The notes beneath the pieces are model-generated. The model had not been told where the DNA came from, did no database searches, and saw nothing but the letters and a program-made list of their open reading frames with translations. Below are positions 41,712 to 49,772 of a DNA stretch of 64,000 nucleotides, in pieces; position 1 is the stretch's first letter, and every line of letters begins with the position of its first letter. The stretch covers positions 57,815 through 121,814 of the forward strand of contig NZ_QOVY01000007.1 of NCBI RefSeq assembly GCF_003932955.1, in the 5' to 3' direction. The position numbers were made by a program, and so were the translations under genes. The DNA comes from Chryseobacterium sp. SC28 (lineage in GTDB: Bacteria; Bacteroidota; Bacteroidia; Flavobacteriales; Weeksellaceae).

Positions 41712-43364
41712 ATGAAAAACCTCTTATTAGCTTTAATATCCGGAGTGCTTCTTGCCATTTCCTGGCCGACTTACGGGATTCCGTTTTTTATATTTTTTGC
41801 ATTTGTTCCTTTGCTAATGATGGAACACAATATTCAGAAATTCAGTAATATTAAGAAGAAAAGCTTGGCGATATTTGGCTTGTCATATCTTACATTTGTT
41901 GTTTGGAACGCTGTTACGACAGGTTGGCTTTACAATTCCAAACTTCCGGACGGGAGCAATTCTCTCTTGGCGATTCTCTTTCCGGTTTTGACGAATGCCT
42001 TTTTTATGTCGATCATTTTCCACTTTTATCATATTTACAAAAGAAGTCAGGGGACGTATTTCGGATTGGTGTTTTTTGTCGTGATTTGGATGGCTTTTGA
42101 GAAATTGCATTTGGTTTGGGAATTGACTTGGCCTTGGCTGAATCTTGGAAATGTTTTCGCCGATTATCATCAATTGATTCAATGGTATGATACTTTGGGT
42201 GCCACGGGCGGCAGTTTCTGGATCTTGATTTGCAACGTTTTGGCATTTTATACTTTGAGGATTTGGGAGGCGGGACGAAAGAGAAAACCGCTCATCCAAA
42301 ATGTATCGATGGTGGCAGGTTTCATCCTTTTGCCGATGTTGATTTCTTTAATTAAATATTACAATTATTCGCCAAAAACCATCGGAACTTTGAATGTGAC
42401 AATGCTTCAGCCGGCTTTGGATCCATACGCAGAGAAATATCAGAAAGACAGTTTGACGATTGAAAGCGATTTGCTCAAATTGGCTGCTGAAAATTCTATT
42501 TTAAAAGACAAAACAGGAAATCAAAACATCGATCTTTATCTCGCACCGGAAACGTCTTTGCCCGGACCGGGCTCTATCAGTGAGCGGGGATTGAACCATA
42601 GTTTGCTCCTCAACAATATAAAAACTTTCCTTTCCCAACATCCGAAATCGGTTTACGTAGGCGGCATTTCCAGTCATTACGTTTATCGGGATGATGAAGA
42701 AAAATCGGCCACTGCCAGTTTTCTCGAGAACCAGAATATCTGGGTTGATGAATACAATTCTGCCGTCCAAATTATCCCAAATCGGCAGCCGGAAATTTAT
42801 CACAAGGCGATGCTCGTTCCGGGCGTTGAGATTTTTCCTTATATTAAATTCTTGAAACCCATATTGGGCGATGTGATGCTGGATCTGGGCGGAACTACGC
42901 GTTCACTCGGCGTTTCCAAAGAACGAAAAGTGTTTGCCAATCCTTACAACAAATCTGTGGTTGCACCCATCATCTGCTACGAAAGCGTTTACGGCGAATA
43001 CGTTACCGATTATGTTAAAAAAGGCGCCAATCTTCTGACGATCGTCACCAACGATTCTTGGTGGGGTTATTCGCAGGGACACAAGCAATTATTGGTTTAC
43101 GCAAAACTCCGAGCGATAGAAACCCGACGGGAAATTGCCAGAGCGGCGAATAGCGGAACCAGTGCGCACATCAATTCCCGAGGCGATATTGTGGACGAAT
43201 TGCCTTACGGCGCAAAAGGTGCTTTGGTGGCGAAAGTCAACCTCATCGACCACGAAACATTCTATACCAGAAGTGGTGATTTCCTTTCCAGATTATCGAT
43301 GTTTGTGATTGGGGCTTTGCTGTTGTTTATTCCGGGGAGAAAGTATTTGACCAGAAAGAAATAA
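41712..43364 (+). CDS. lnt: Apolipoprotein N-acyltransferase
   Basis: Lnt acylates the N-terminal cysteine of lipoproteins in the inner membrane. The 550-residue protein has about six N-terminal membrane spans, a periplasmic nitrilase-like domain and a final C-terminal span. The catalytic triad is Glu280 (LAPETSLPG), Lys365 (YHKAMLVPG) and Cys422 (IICYESVYG). Several lipoproteins in this window are likely substrates. It lies downstream of gldG but is separated by a 147-bp repeat-bearing gap. Confidence 0.95.
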   Translation: MKNLLLALISGVLLAISWPTYGIPFFIFFAFVPLLMMEHNIQKFSNIKKKSLAIFGLSYLTFVVWNAVTTGWLYNSKLPDGSNSLLAILFPVLTNAFFMSIIFHFYHIYKRSQGTYFGLVFFVVIWMAFEKLHLVWELTWPWLNLGNVFADYHQLIQWYDTLGATGGSFWILICNVLAFYTLRIWEAGRKRKPLIQNVSMVAGFILLPMLISLIKYYNYSPKTIGTLNVTMLQPALDPYAEKYQKDSLTIESDLLKLAAENSILKDKTGNQNIDLYLAPETSLPGPGSISERGLNHSLLLNNIKTFLSQHPKSVYVGGISSHYVYRDDEEKSATASFLENQNIWVDEYNSAVQIIPNRQPEIYHKAMLVPGVEIFPYIKFLKPILGDVMLDLGGTTRSLGVSKERKVFANPYNKSVVAPIICYESVYGEYVTDYVKKGANLLTIVTNDSWWGYSQGHKQLLVYAKLRAIETRREIARAANSGTSAHINSRGDIVDELPYGAKGALVAKVNLIDHETFYTRSGDFLSRLSMFVIGALLLFIPGRKYLTRKK

Positions 43365-43442
43365 ACCCAGTGTACCAATTTAACAAACTATCAATTTAAC
43401 AATTAGAGAATTGGTAAATTGGTAAATTTTTAAATTGTTAGA

Positions 43443-43946
43443 TTAGAAACTCGGCAAATATCTTTCCTTAATAATATTCAAATGATGAAGATTGTGACCA
43501 ACAGTCAGCTTCCCAATCGTCTCCACTTTTATTTCATTTCCATTCACGATTCCGATTAATTGTAAAGCTTCTGCCGGAAGTGTTTTAAAGAATTTGATTG
43601 ATAACTTTCTCGTTAGTTTAAATTCCTTAATCAAACTTTTTAAAGTTCGGGTTTCTGCGTAAGAATTGTCTGCCCAACTTTCTTCATCAAAACCTGAAAC
43701 CAAAGATTGGTCTTTTCTGGAAAATCTCAAAGCGCGATAAGCAAAGACTTTTTCTGTATCAATCAAATGCTGCAAAAGCGTTTTCAGAGTCCATTTTCCT
43801 TCGGCGTAAGCAAAGTTGCCGTGTTCTTCGGAAAGTTTTCCATAAATCTCCAAAGTCTGTTTACCGGAAATTTTCAATTCCCCGACCCAATTTTCTGATG
43901 GAACAAGGTCAAGATAACGCTGGATATATTTTTCGAAATCGGTCAT
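43443..43946 (-). CDS. DinB-family protein
   Basis: The ATG at 43946 (MTDFEKYIQRYLDLVPSEN) gives 167 residues; the longer frame from 44003 adds unmatched residues. The chain shows the four-helix DinB pattern with a metal-ligand His in LLQHLIDTEKVFAYRA and a second His pair in VGHNLHHLNIIKERYLP. Members are putative metal-dependent hydrolases or transferases; function is unknown. It lies downstream of the barstar gene and may be co-transcribed with it. Confidence 0.85.
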   Translation of the reverse strand: MTDFEKYIQRYLDLVPSENWVGELKISGKQTLEIYGKLSEEHGNFAYAEGKWTLKTLLQHLIDTEKVFAYRALRFSRKDQSLVSGFDEESWADNSYAETRTLKSLIKEFKLTRKLSIKFFKTLPAEALQLIGIVNGNEIKVETIGKLTVGHNLHHLNIIKERYLPSF

Positions 43947-44015
43947 TGTTAATGGTTCATGGTTAATTGCGAATACATTCCGCAAGAGTGTGATGTTCTG
44001 CAAAGTTCTTTCTGA

Positions 44016-44303
44016 TTATTCTTCATCTTCATATTGTTCCAGAAAATAACTGAAGGTAAAATCTTCTACTTCATCTTCCACATTTTCCAAAGTCGTCAAA
44101 AGATCTTCAAAAGTTTCCAATTGGTCCACGCTCATATCCACAAATTCAAGATGAAGCGGCAACTCCAAACCACTCGAAATCACATCCGAAAGGGCATCCA
44201 GATTGTCGCCGAAATATTCCGGCAGTTCTAATTTGGACTTTAATTCTGTATAAAAATCTTCATAATCGCCGAGATTCTCAAAATTGATTAATATTTCTTT
44301 CAT
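44016..44303 (-). CDS. Barstar-family ribonuclease inhibitor
   Basis: This 95-residue acidic protein matches barstar: ILINFENLGDYEDFYTELKS at the start, LPEYFGDNLDALSDVIS in the helix that blocks barnase, and a C-terminal helix FSYFLEQYEDEE. Barstar normally neutralises a guanyl-specific secreted RNase. No RNase gene lies nearby; the neighbour is a DinB-family gene. The inhibitor may act against an RNase encoded elsewhere or from neighbours. Confidence 0.87.
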   Translation of the reverse strand: MKEILINFENLGDYEDFYTELKSKLELPEYFGDNLDALSDVISSGLELPLHLEFVDMSVDQLETFEDLLTTLENVEDEVEDFTFSYFLEQYEDEE

Positions 44304-44515
44304 TGTTCCAAACTTTTATAAATGATTGTCTGCAGCCATTTTATTTCAAAAAACACCGATGAGAAGAATAAATGGGTTTTAATTGTTGAATTCTTGGCAG
44401 GAAAATTTTAGGCTAAATTAATGAAAACATAGATCGATAAAGAATTAAAATCAATCTTTAAAAATAATTTATCCTTAACCGAATTTTTTCTATATTTGAT
44501 GACAAAGATAAAAAT

Positions 44516-45655
44516 ATGGAAACGGCAACGATGGACAATCTGAAAATGATAGCCGAAACGGCAAAAGACTTTGCTGAAAAAAATATCCGCCCCAACATTA
44601 TGGATTGGGACGAGAGCCAGACTTTCCCAAAAGAACTTTTCCACCAAATGGGAGAATTGGGTTTTATGGGAATCGTAATTCCTGAGGAATATGGCGGCTC
44701 TGGACTTGGATATCAGGAATATGTGACCATTTTGGACGAGATTTCTCAAGTAGATCCGTCTATCGGACTGTCCTTGGCCGCTCACAATTCATTGTGTACC
44801 AATCACATTTACGAATTCGGAAATGAAGAACAAAGGCGAAAATGGATCCCGCAACTCGCTTCCGGAAAAGTAATTGGCGCGTGGGGATTGACGGAGCACA
44901 ACACAGGTTCCGACTCCGGCGGAATGTCCACAACAGCGGTGAAAGATGGCGACGAATGGATTATCAACGGAGCCAAAAACTTCATCACGCACGCTATTTC
45001 CGGCGACATCGCAGTCGTAATGACGAGAACCGGAGAAAAAGGTACCAAAAATAATTCAACAGCCTTCGTTTTGGAAAAAGGAATGCCGGGATTCGATTCC
45101 GGTAAAAAGCTAAATAAATTGGGAATGCGCGCTTCGGAAACGGCAGAATTGATTTTCGATAACGTTCGCGTTCCGGATTCTCACAGATTGGGCGAAGTGG
45201 GGAGCGGCTTCAAACAAGCGATGAAAATCCTTGACGGCGGTCGTATTTCGATTGCTGCCCTTAGTTTGGGAATTGCGCGGGGCGCCTACAAAGCTGCTCT
45301 TAAATATGCTCAGGAAAGACATCAATTCGGAAAAGCGATCTCAAACTTTCAGGCAATTAATTTTATGCTGGCCGATATGGCGACAGAGATTGACGCCTCC
45401 GAATTACTCATCCGGCGCGCTGCAGACCTCAAAAATGCGAAGCAAAAAATGACACGAGAGGGAGCGATGGCCAAATTATTTGCTTCAGAGGCATGTGTCA
45501 GAATTTCCAATAATGCAGTTCAGATTTTCGGTGGTTATGGTTATACCAAAGATTTTCCGGCAGAAAAATTCTACAGAGATTCTAAATTGTGTACGATTGG
45601 CGAAGGAACTTCTGAAATCCAGAGATTGGTGATTGGTCGGGATATTACTTCTTAG
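44516..45655 (+). CDS. Acyl-CoA dehydrogenase
   Basis: This 379-residue FAD enzyme catalyses alpha-beta dehydrogenation of acyl-CoA. It has GAWGLTEHNTGSDSGGM and ALSLGIARGAYKAALKYAQE signatures. The catalytic glutamate is expected near VQIFGGYGYTKDFPAEKFYRD at the C terminus. The overall pattern is closest to short- or branched-chain types. An alternative start at the second Met (44528) exists. A TATATTTG -7 box at 44491-44498 lies 17 bp upstream, with no clear TTG -33. Confidence 0.93.
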   Translation: METATMDNLKMIAETAKDFAEKNIRPNIMDWDESQTFPKELFHQMGELGFMGIVIPEEYGGSGLGYQEYVTILDEISQVDPSIGLSLAAHNSLCTNHIYEFGNEEQRRKWIPQLASGKVIGAWGLTEHNTGSDSGGMSTTAVKDGDEWIINGAKNFITHAISGDIAVVMTRTGEKGTKNNSTAFVLEKGMPGFDSGKKLNKLGMRASETAELIFDNVRVPDSHRLGEVGSGFKQAMKILDGGRISIAALSLGIARGAYKAALKYAQERHQFGKAISNFQAINFMLADMATEIDASELLIRRAADLKNAKQKMTREGAMAKLFASEACVRISNNAVQIFGGYGYTKDFPAEKFYRDSKLCTIGEGTSEIQRLVIGRDITS

Positions 45656-45693
45656 GCTATTAATCCAATTTTTCTTAAATTAAATTGCAAAAA

Positions 45694-45746
45694 GAACCGC
45701 AGAGATGTAAAATCTGATATCCAAACTCTTGCAACTTGGCGGTTAA
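45694..45746. repeat. Inverted-repeat intergenic element, decayed copy 2
   Basis: AACCGCAGAGATG at the left and AACTCTTGCAACTTGGCGGT at the right form imperfect inverted arms. The right arm resembles the right arm of the 41583-41698 element (AAACTCGTGAACTTTGTGTT). It lies between the acyl-CoA dehydrogenase and the DUF305-type gene. Confidence 0.4.
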
Positions 45747-45766
45747 CAGATAGTTGAGGTCTTAAT

Positions 45767-46228
45767 TTATTCCAATCTTTTTATCATACTTTCCATCTGC
45801 CGGATTTCGTCTTCTTGCGATTTTATAATGCTGTCCGCCAGTTTTCTCACTTCGGGATCTTTGATGCTCGCATTTTTACTCGTCATTATCGCAGAGGAAT
45901 GATGAGGTATCATTGCTTTCATATACTGGATGTCGCCAACGGGCGTTTGAGTCCGCAAGCCGAGAAATGCAAGGACAAAAAGGACAATTCCAGAGAGAAT
46001 AATGGCGGTATTCAGCTTATTATTGGGATACATTTTTCGCATCATCAGTATCATCAAAATTGCCATTGGCGCAACCATCAGCACACTCATATACACTCTT
46101 GTGATGCTTGTGTGATAATGCCCGACTTCATCCATATTCAAAAACATAACGAAGTACATTATCACAAATGAAATAAGTAAGGTGCTGAAAAGCTTCCCGT
46201 AGCTCATATTGTCATTCATATTTTCCAT
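45767..46228 (-). CDS. Membrane protein with DUF305-type C terminus
   Basis: This 153-residue protein has three hydrophobic segments in its first 100 residues. A short DUF305-like four-helix tail follows, with MIPHHSSAIMTSK carrying the paired histidines and DSIIKSQEDEIRQMESMIKRL at the end. DUF305 proteins are associated with copper handling in some bacteria; no copper genes are nearby. It diverges from the NTP pyrophosphatase cluster. Confidence 0.82.
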   Translation of the reverse strand: MENMNDNMSYGKLFSTLLISFVIMYFVMFLNMDEVGHYHTSITRVYMSVLMVAPMAILMILMMRKMYPNNKLNTAIILSGIVLFVLAFLGLRTQTPVGDIQYMKAMIPHHSSAIMTSKNASIKDPEVRKLADSIIKSQEDEIRQMESMIKRLE

Positions 46229-46365
46229 ATTGAAGTTGTTTTTCGTAAAACATTTACAAAATTTACGCCAGTCGGCCCATTCTCAATAATATTTCGCAGA
46301 AACATTTGGATTCATAAGTACAAAATCATTTGTCAATTATTATATTTGTTAAAATTTAAAAAATT

Positions 46366-46830
46366 ATGGAGAAGATAGACAGCCTGAACCAAGTTGCCGA
46401 ATTTCACAGAACTTTCAACGCCCCAATTCTCGACACGCCTCAGATTCCTTCAAAAGAACGTGCTGAGTTGAGAGTTAGCCTTTTACAAGAAGAATTGGAC
46501 GAACTGAAAAAAGCGATTGAAGACAACGATTTGGCGGAAGTTGCCGATGCACTTTGCGACCTTCAGTATGTTTTGAGCGGTGCTGTTTTGGAGTTCGGTT
46601 TGGGAGAGAAATTCGTAGAATTGTTTAATGAAGTCCAGCGGTCTAATATGTCCAAAGCTTGTGACAGCGAAGCTCAAGCTCAAGAAACCGTTGAATTTTA
46701 CAAAGCCAAAGGAACCGATGCCTATTACGAAAAGTCGGGCGATAAATACAATGTTCACCGCGCGGCTGATCACAAAGTTTTGAAAAACAAATACTACTCT
46801 GTTGCCGACTTGGCTTCACTTTTAAAATAA
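46366..46830 (+). CDS. All-alpha NTP pyrophosphohydrolase (MazG/PRA-PH superfamily)
   Basis: This 154-residue protein has the EExxE...ExxD metal-binding arrangement of all-alpha NTP pyrophosphatases in LLQEELDELKKAI and LAEVADALCDLQYVLSG. Members hydrolyse non-canonical or excess nucleoside triphosphates to monophosphates. A TATATTTG -7 box lies at 46341-46348. The following thioredoxin-like lipoprotein gene starts 10 bp after the stop, so they form a cluster. Confidence 0.88.
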   Translation: MEKIDSLNQVAEFHRTFNAPILDTPQIPSKERAELRVSLLQEELDELKKAIEDNDLAEVADALCDLQYVLSGAVLEFGLGEKFVELFNEVQRSNMSKACDSEAQAQETVEFYKAKGTDAYYEKSGDKYNVHRAADHKVLKNKYYSVADLASLLK

Positions 46831-46840
46831 AAATCTCAGG

Positions 46841-47383
46841 ATGAAAAAAATCTCAATGCTATTGGGTTTGCTCGCTTGTATGCTGGTCGGCTCTTGCGCA
46901 GAACGCGTCATCGTAAACCGAGAAGTAGAATCTAAGAACGACGGCAAAATGCTTTTGGGAACTCAAACTTTGGATCAGTTCAGAAAAGAGCCTTTCAAAA
47001 CTTGGTTTGACGAAGAGTACAACCGCTATCAAATAGATCCAGCAACGTTGGCTGAGCTTAAAAAAGAAAAACTCAACAGCTACGGCCTGGTAGTTTTTGT
47101 AGGAACTTGGTGCGAAGACAGTCATCGGGAATTTCCCCGGTTGATCAAAATTCTGGAGAATGTAAAGTATAATCCCGAGAGAATGCAAATCATAGCAGTC
47201 AATCGTAAAAAAGAATCGCCGTCGGGCGAAGAAGGATTGTACAATATTTCCAAGGTGCCGACCATCATCGTAAAAAAATATGGAAAAGAAATTGGGAGAA
47301 TCACCGAAATGCCGGAAACCGGGTTTTTGGAGAAAGATTTGCTTAACATTTTGAAAAAAGACAATTCGAGTTTGTTTAAATAA
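46841..47383 (+). CDS. Thioredoxin-like lipoprotein with CxxS site
   Basis: This 180-residue lipoprotein has a signal peptide ending in the lipobox LVGSC, with the lipidated Cys at residue 19. The thioredoxin-type motif FVGTWCEDSHREFPRL has a single Cys in a CEDS site, and SKVPTIIVKKYGKEIG supplies the cis-proline region. The usual second Cys of CxxC is replaced by Ser, so it is more likely a monothiol reductase, chaperone or inactive relative. It sits between the NTP pyrophosphatase and DUF4230 genes. Confidence 0.82.
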   Translation: MKKISMLLGLLACMLVGSCAERVIVNREVESKNDGKMLLGTQTLDQFRKEPFKTWFDEEYNRYQIDPATLAELKKEKLNSYGLVVFVGTWCEDSHREFPRLIKILENVKYNPERMQIIAVNRKKESPSGEEGLYNISKVPTIIVKKYGKEIGRITEMPETGFLEKDLLNILKKDNSSLFK

Positions 47384-47439
47384 CTATCTCCTCATCCCAA
47401 ATCCCTCTGCAAAAGAGCCGAACTTTTAAAATCATTTAC

Positions 47440-48051
47440 ATGACCAAATATACAGCCTTACTTTCTTTTGTTTTCGGAATCATTCTTACCGTTTTTGCCA
47501 TTCTCTCGTGGAGAAGTTGTCACCAAAAAGACGAGGCGGCGCTGATAAATCAGGATTACTATCTCATCACCAATCAAATCCGAAAAATGAACAAAATGGT
47601 GGTATTGGAACAGGATTTTTCGAGCTTCCAAACGCATAAAAGTTCGGCTGCAAATATCGCCGGATTCGACATTCTTCCCCGCGAAATGGTACTTTACACT
47701 ACTGCAAAAGCACAAGTCTCCTACGATCTGAAACAAATGAAAATAGAGGTGGACACCGTCCATAAAAAACTGATCATCGAGCAACTGCCCGAGCCGGAAA
47801 TTAAAATTTATCCCGAGGTGAGAATTCATTTTATGGACGACTATGCCATCAATAGATTTTCCAAAAACGATATCAACAAAATCATGGAATCTGCGAAAAA
47901 AAATATGATCAAAAGCGTCAATCAAAACAGCTTAAAGGATCAGAGCAAAAAACAACTGAAAGATAATCTGAACGATATTTTCGTTTTGGCAAAGGCATTG
48001 CATTATTCTATTGAGGATAAAACCAATACTTTTCCGCCCAACGAACTTTAA
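47440..48051 (+). CDS. DUF4230 family membrane-anchored protein
   Basis: This 203-residue protein has one N-terminal membrane segment (ALLSFVFGIILTVFAILSW). An external domain follows with VLEQDFSSFQTHKSS and AKAQVSYDLKQMKIEVDTV, as in DUF4230. A C-terminal amphipathic region (NDINKIMESAKKNMIKSV) may be a coiled coil. Function is unknown. It is third in the cluster that starts at 46366. Confidence 0.85.
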   Translation: MTKYTALLSFVFGIILTVFAILSWRSCHQKDEAALINQDYYLITNQIRKMNKMVVLEQDFSSFQTHKSSAANIAGFDILPREMVLYTTAKAQVSYDLKQMKIEVDTVHKKLIIEQLPEPEIKIYPEVRIHFMDDYAINRFSKNDINKIMESAKKNMIKSVNQNSLKDQSKKQLKDNLNDIFVLAKALHYSIEDKTNTFPPNEL

Positions 48052-48066
48052 AAACCCATTATTATT

Positions 48067-48246
48067 ATGACTCCGAATAAAAAACCCGAAAGAAATAACG
48101 CTTCTGAACAAAAAAAACAGACCGAAGATTTCAAAAATATTCCCGCCGCATCCGACAAACAGAATCCGCCGGACATCGACAAGAAGGACATCGACCAAAG
48201 TTCTAAAGCTAATAAAGACGGAAAAACAGACAATACCAAAAAATAA
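48067..48246 (+). CDS. Small lysine- and aspartate-rich protein, unknown function
   Basis: This 59-codon ORF, 15 bp after DUF4230, encodes a hydrophilic protein starting MTPNKKPERNNASEQKKQTE with many Lys, Asp, Asn, Gln and no hydrophobic stretch. Its composition is strongly protein-like and intrinsically disordered. Similar short charged proteins are common in Flavobacteria but I do not recognise a family. Confidence 0.6.
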   Translation: MTPNKKPERNNASEQKKQTEDFKNIPAASDKQNPPDIDKKDIDQSSKANKDGKTDNTKK

Positions 48247-48398
48247 TTTGACGACAAAAAGCCCAAAGCCTTTCAAATAAAAACAGAAAAGCTTGTTTGT
48301 TTGATAAAATTAATATACATTCAATATTAAGAATCAAAATATCAAATTTTGTTTCCAAAAGTGTTCATTTCATTTTCGTTTCATCAAACATTACCGCT

Positions 48399-48902
48399 AT
48401 GTCTTATATTGTTGTAGGGCTTTTTCCCCAGCAGATGGATGCAGAGAAGGTCCTTTTAAAATTAGAAAATGCCGGTTACAATGACTACAATATTTCTCAT
48501 TCTCACCAAGAGATTGCGCAAAAAGTGGACATTGAGAAGAAAAAAAGGTTTTGGGGTTGGCTTTTTAATGATAATCATCTCGACAAAGCCCGTTTCGAAT
48601 ATGCCAGTATCGATCACGACACAATCACCGTGTATGTGGAAAAAGAGCAGGACGCACACATCGTAAAAGATCTGTTGGACAGCAATGGCGCAGTGAACGT
48701 AGAAGAAAAAACCCAAGACTTTATGACTGAAAATTTTGCAGACTCTCCTCTAAATTCTGCAATATCCCAAAGTAAGAATGCAAAAATCATTGCCAAAGCG
48801 CGAAGCAATCTCTTTTTTATAAACAACAGAAAACCACATCATTTACACGGCAAAAGAGCTATCGATGAGATAGATGGACTGGTTTTTACAAAATTCAGGT
48901 AA
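48399..48902 (+). CDS. Stress-protein-like small protein, paralogue 1
   Basis: The ATG at 48399 (MSYIVVGLFPQQMDAEKV) gives 167 residues. Its first 30 residues resemble the ferredoxin-like start of Bacillus YflT-type general stress proteins. It has a FWGWLFNDN motif, a TITVYVEKEQDA strand and an AKIIAKARSNLFF tail. The gene at 49121 encodes a protein of the same length with similar residues throughout (roughly 40% identity by eye). Function is unknown; a stress role is inference. Confidence 0.75.
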   Translation: MSYIVVGLFPQQMDAEKVLLKLENAGYNDYNISHSHQEIAQKVDIEKKKRFWGWLFNDNHLDKARFEYASIDHDTITVYVEKEQDAHIVKDLLDSNGAVNVEEKTQDFMTENFADSPLNSAISQSKNAKIIAKARSNLFFINNRKPHHLHGKRAIDEIDGLVFTKFR

Positions 48903-48957
48903 CCATTTTAAATAAATTCCAAAATTGCATCCTTGTAAAATCGACTTTAAAAATGAG

Positions 48958-48987
48958 AGCCTTTCAATCCAATTGATGGGCTTTTTT
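48958..48987 (+). terminator. Terminator after stress-like paralogue 1
   Basis: AGCC/GGCT with CAAT/ATTG (arms about 48958-48967 and 48972-48981) forms a hairpin with an internal loop, followed by TTTTTT. Confidence 0.6.
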
Positions 48988-49120
48988 GATGAAATTAATC
49001 AGATTTACAAGGTCTGACCGCGGGAAATATTAAAATATTGTTAAAATTTGAAGCGGCCTGCATTTGTGTCATCATTTTTGTTTGGTTATAGAAAAGATGT
49101 TTAACCTAAATAAAATAATT

Positions 49121-49624
49121 ATGCCTTACACCATAGTTGGGATTTTCCCAAAAGAAACAGAAAATAAAGACGTGATCACAAAGCTGGAAGAAGCCGGACT
49201 CTACGACTACACTATCTCTGACCCGGAAGAAGAAAGTCCCGAAAAAATCGATACCGACAAAAAAGCAGGATTCTTCGACTGGCTTTTCGATAAAGACCCC
49301 GTAGAAAAAGACCGATATGAATATGCGAGCAAGGGCAACCGTACGATTACCGTCTACACAGAAACAGAAGACGATGCCAAAGCCGCAAAAACGATCTTAG
49401 ATGATTGTGGCGCCATCGATGTGGAAGAAAAATCCAAGAGCTATCTGGCCGATAGATATCCTGACACCAAACACGAATATCCTATCTCTGAATCCAAGAA
49501 AGCAAGAATCATTGCCAAGGCGAAAAATGATTTGTATTTCACGGGTGGCAGAAAAAAAGTTTCTACATCTGCCAGAACGGAAGGCATGGTGGACGAGATG
49601 GATTCTTTAGGAAATAAAGACTGA
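49121..49624 (+). CDS. Stress-protein-like small protein, paralogue 2
   Basis: The ATG at 49121 (MPYTIVGIFPKETENKDVIT) gives 167 residues, the same length as its neighbour. Matching segments are GFFDWLFDKDPVEKDRYEYA, TITVYTETEDDAKAAK, CGAIDVEEKSKSYL and SESKKARIIAKAKNDLYF. It is more acidic than paralogue 1 and has one cysteine. A separate transcription unit is likely because a terminator lies between the two genes. Function unknown. Confidence 0.76.
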   Translation: MPYTIVGIFPKETENKDVITKLEEAGLYDYTISDPEEESPEKIDTDKKAGFFDWLFDKDPVEKDRYEYASKGNRTITVYTETEDDAKAAKTILDDCGAIDVEEKSKSYLADRYPDTKHEYPISESKKARIIAKAKNDLYFTGGRKKVSTSARTEGMVDEMDSLGNKD

Positions 49625-49662
49625 CCCGAGGTTTGTTAAATTATTTTCTCACACCAATTTTA

Positions 49663-49692
49663 TAGGAGCTGATAATTCGGCTCTTATTTTTT
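49663..49692 (+). terminator. Terminator before thrS
   Basis: TAGGAGC and GCTCTTA (49663-49669, 49680-49686) pair with one G-T across a 10-nt loop and are followed by TTTTTTTTT. Confidence 0.75.
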
Positions 49693-49720
49693 TTGGATAA
49701 CCATAAACCTAAGATCCCCG

Positions 49721-49750
49721 TTGGAATGTTGCTGAAAATTCGTAAATTTG
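49721..49750 (+). promoter_or_regulatory. Promoter of thrS
   Basis: TTG (49721-49723), 19-bp spacer and TAAATTTG (49743-49750) match the Bacteroidetes consensus exactly and end 22 bp before the thrS ATG. No T-box or long leader is present. Confidence 0.75.
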
Positions 49751-49772
49751 CAAACCTAATTTTTTACCCATT

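Noticed and set aside
43380..43440. AATTTAACAA/TTGTTA repeats between lnt and the DinB gene as a regulatory site
   Set aside because: AT-rich imperfect repeats at a convergent gene end; most likely simple-sequence drift or a weak terminator.
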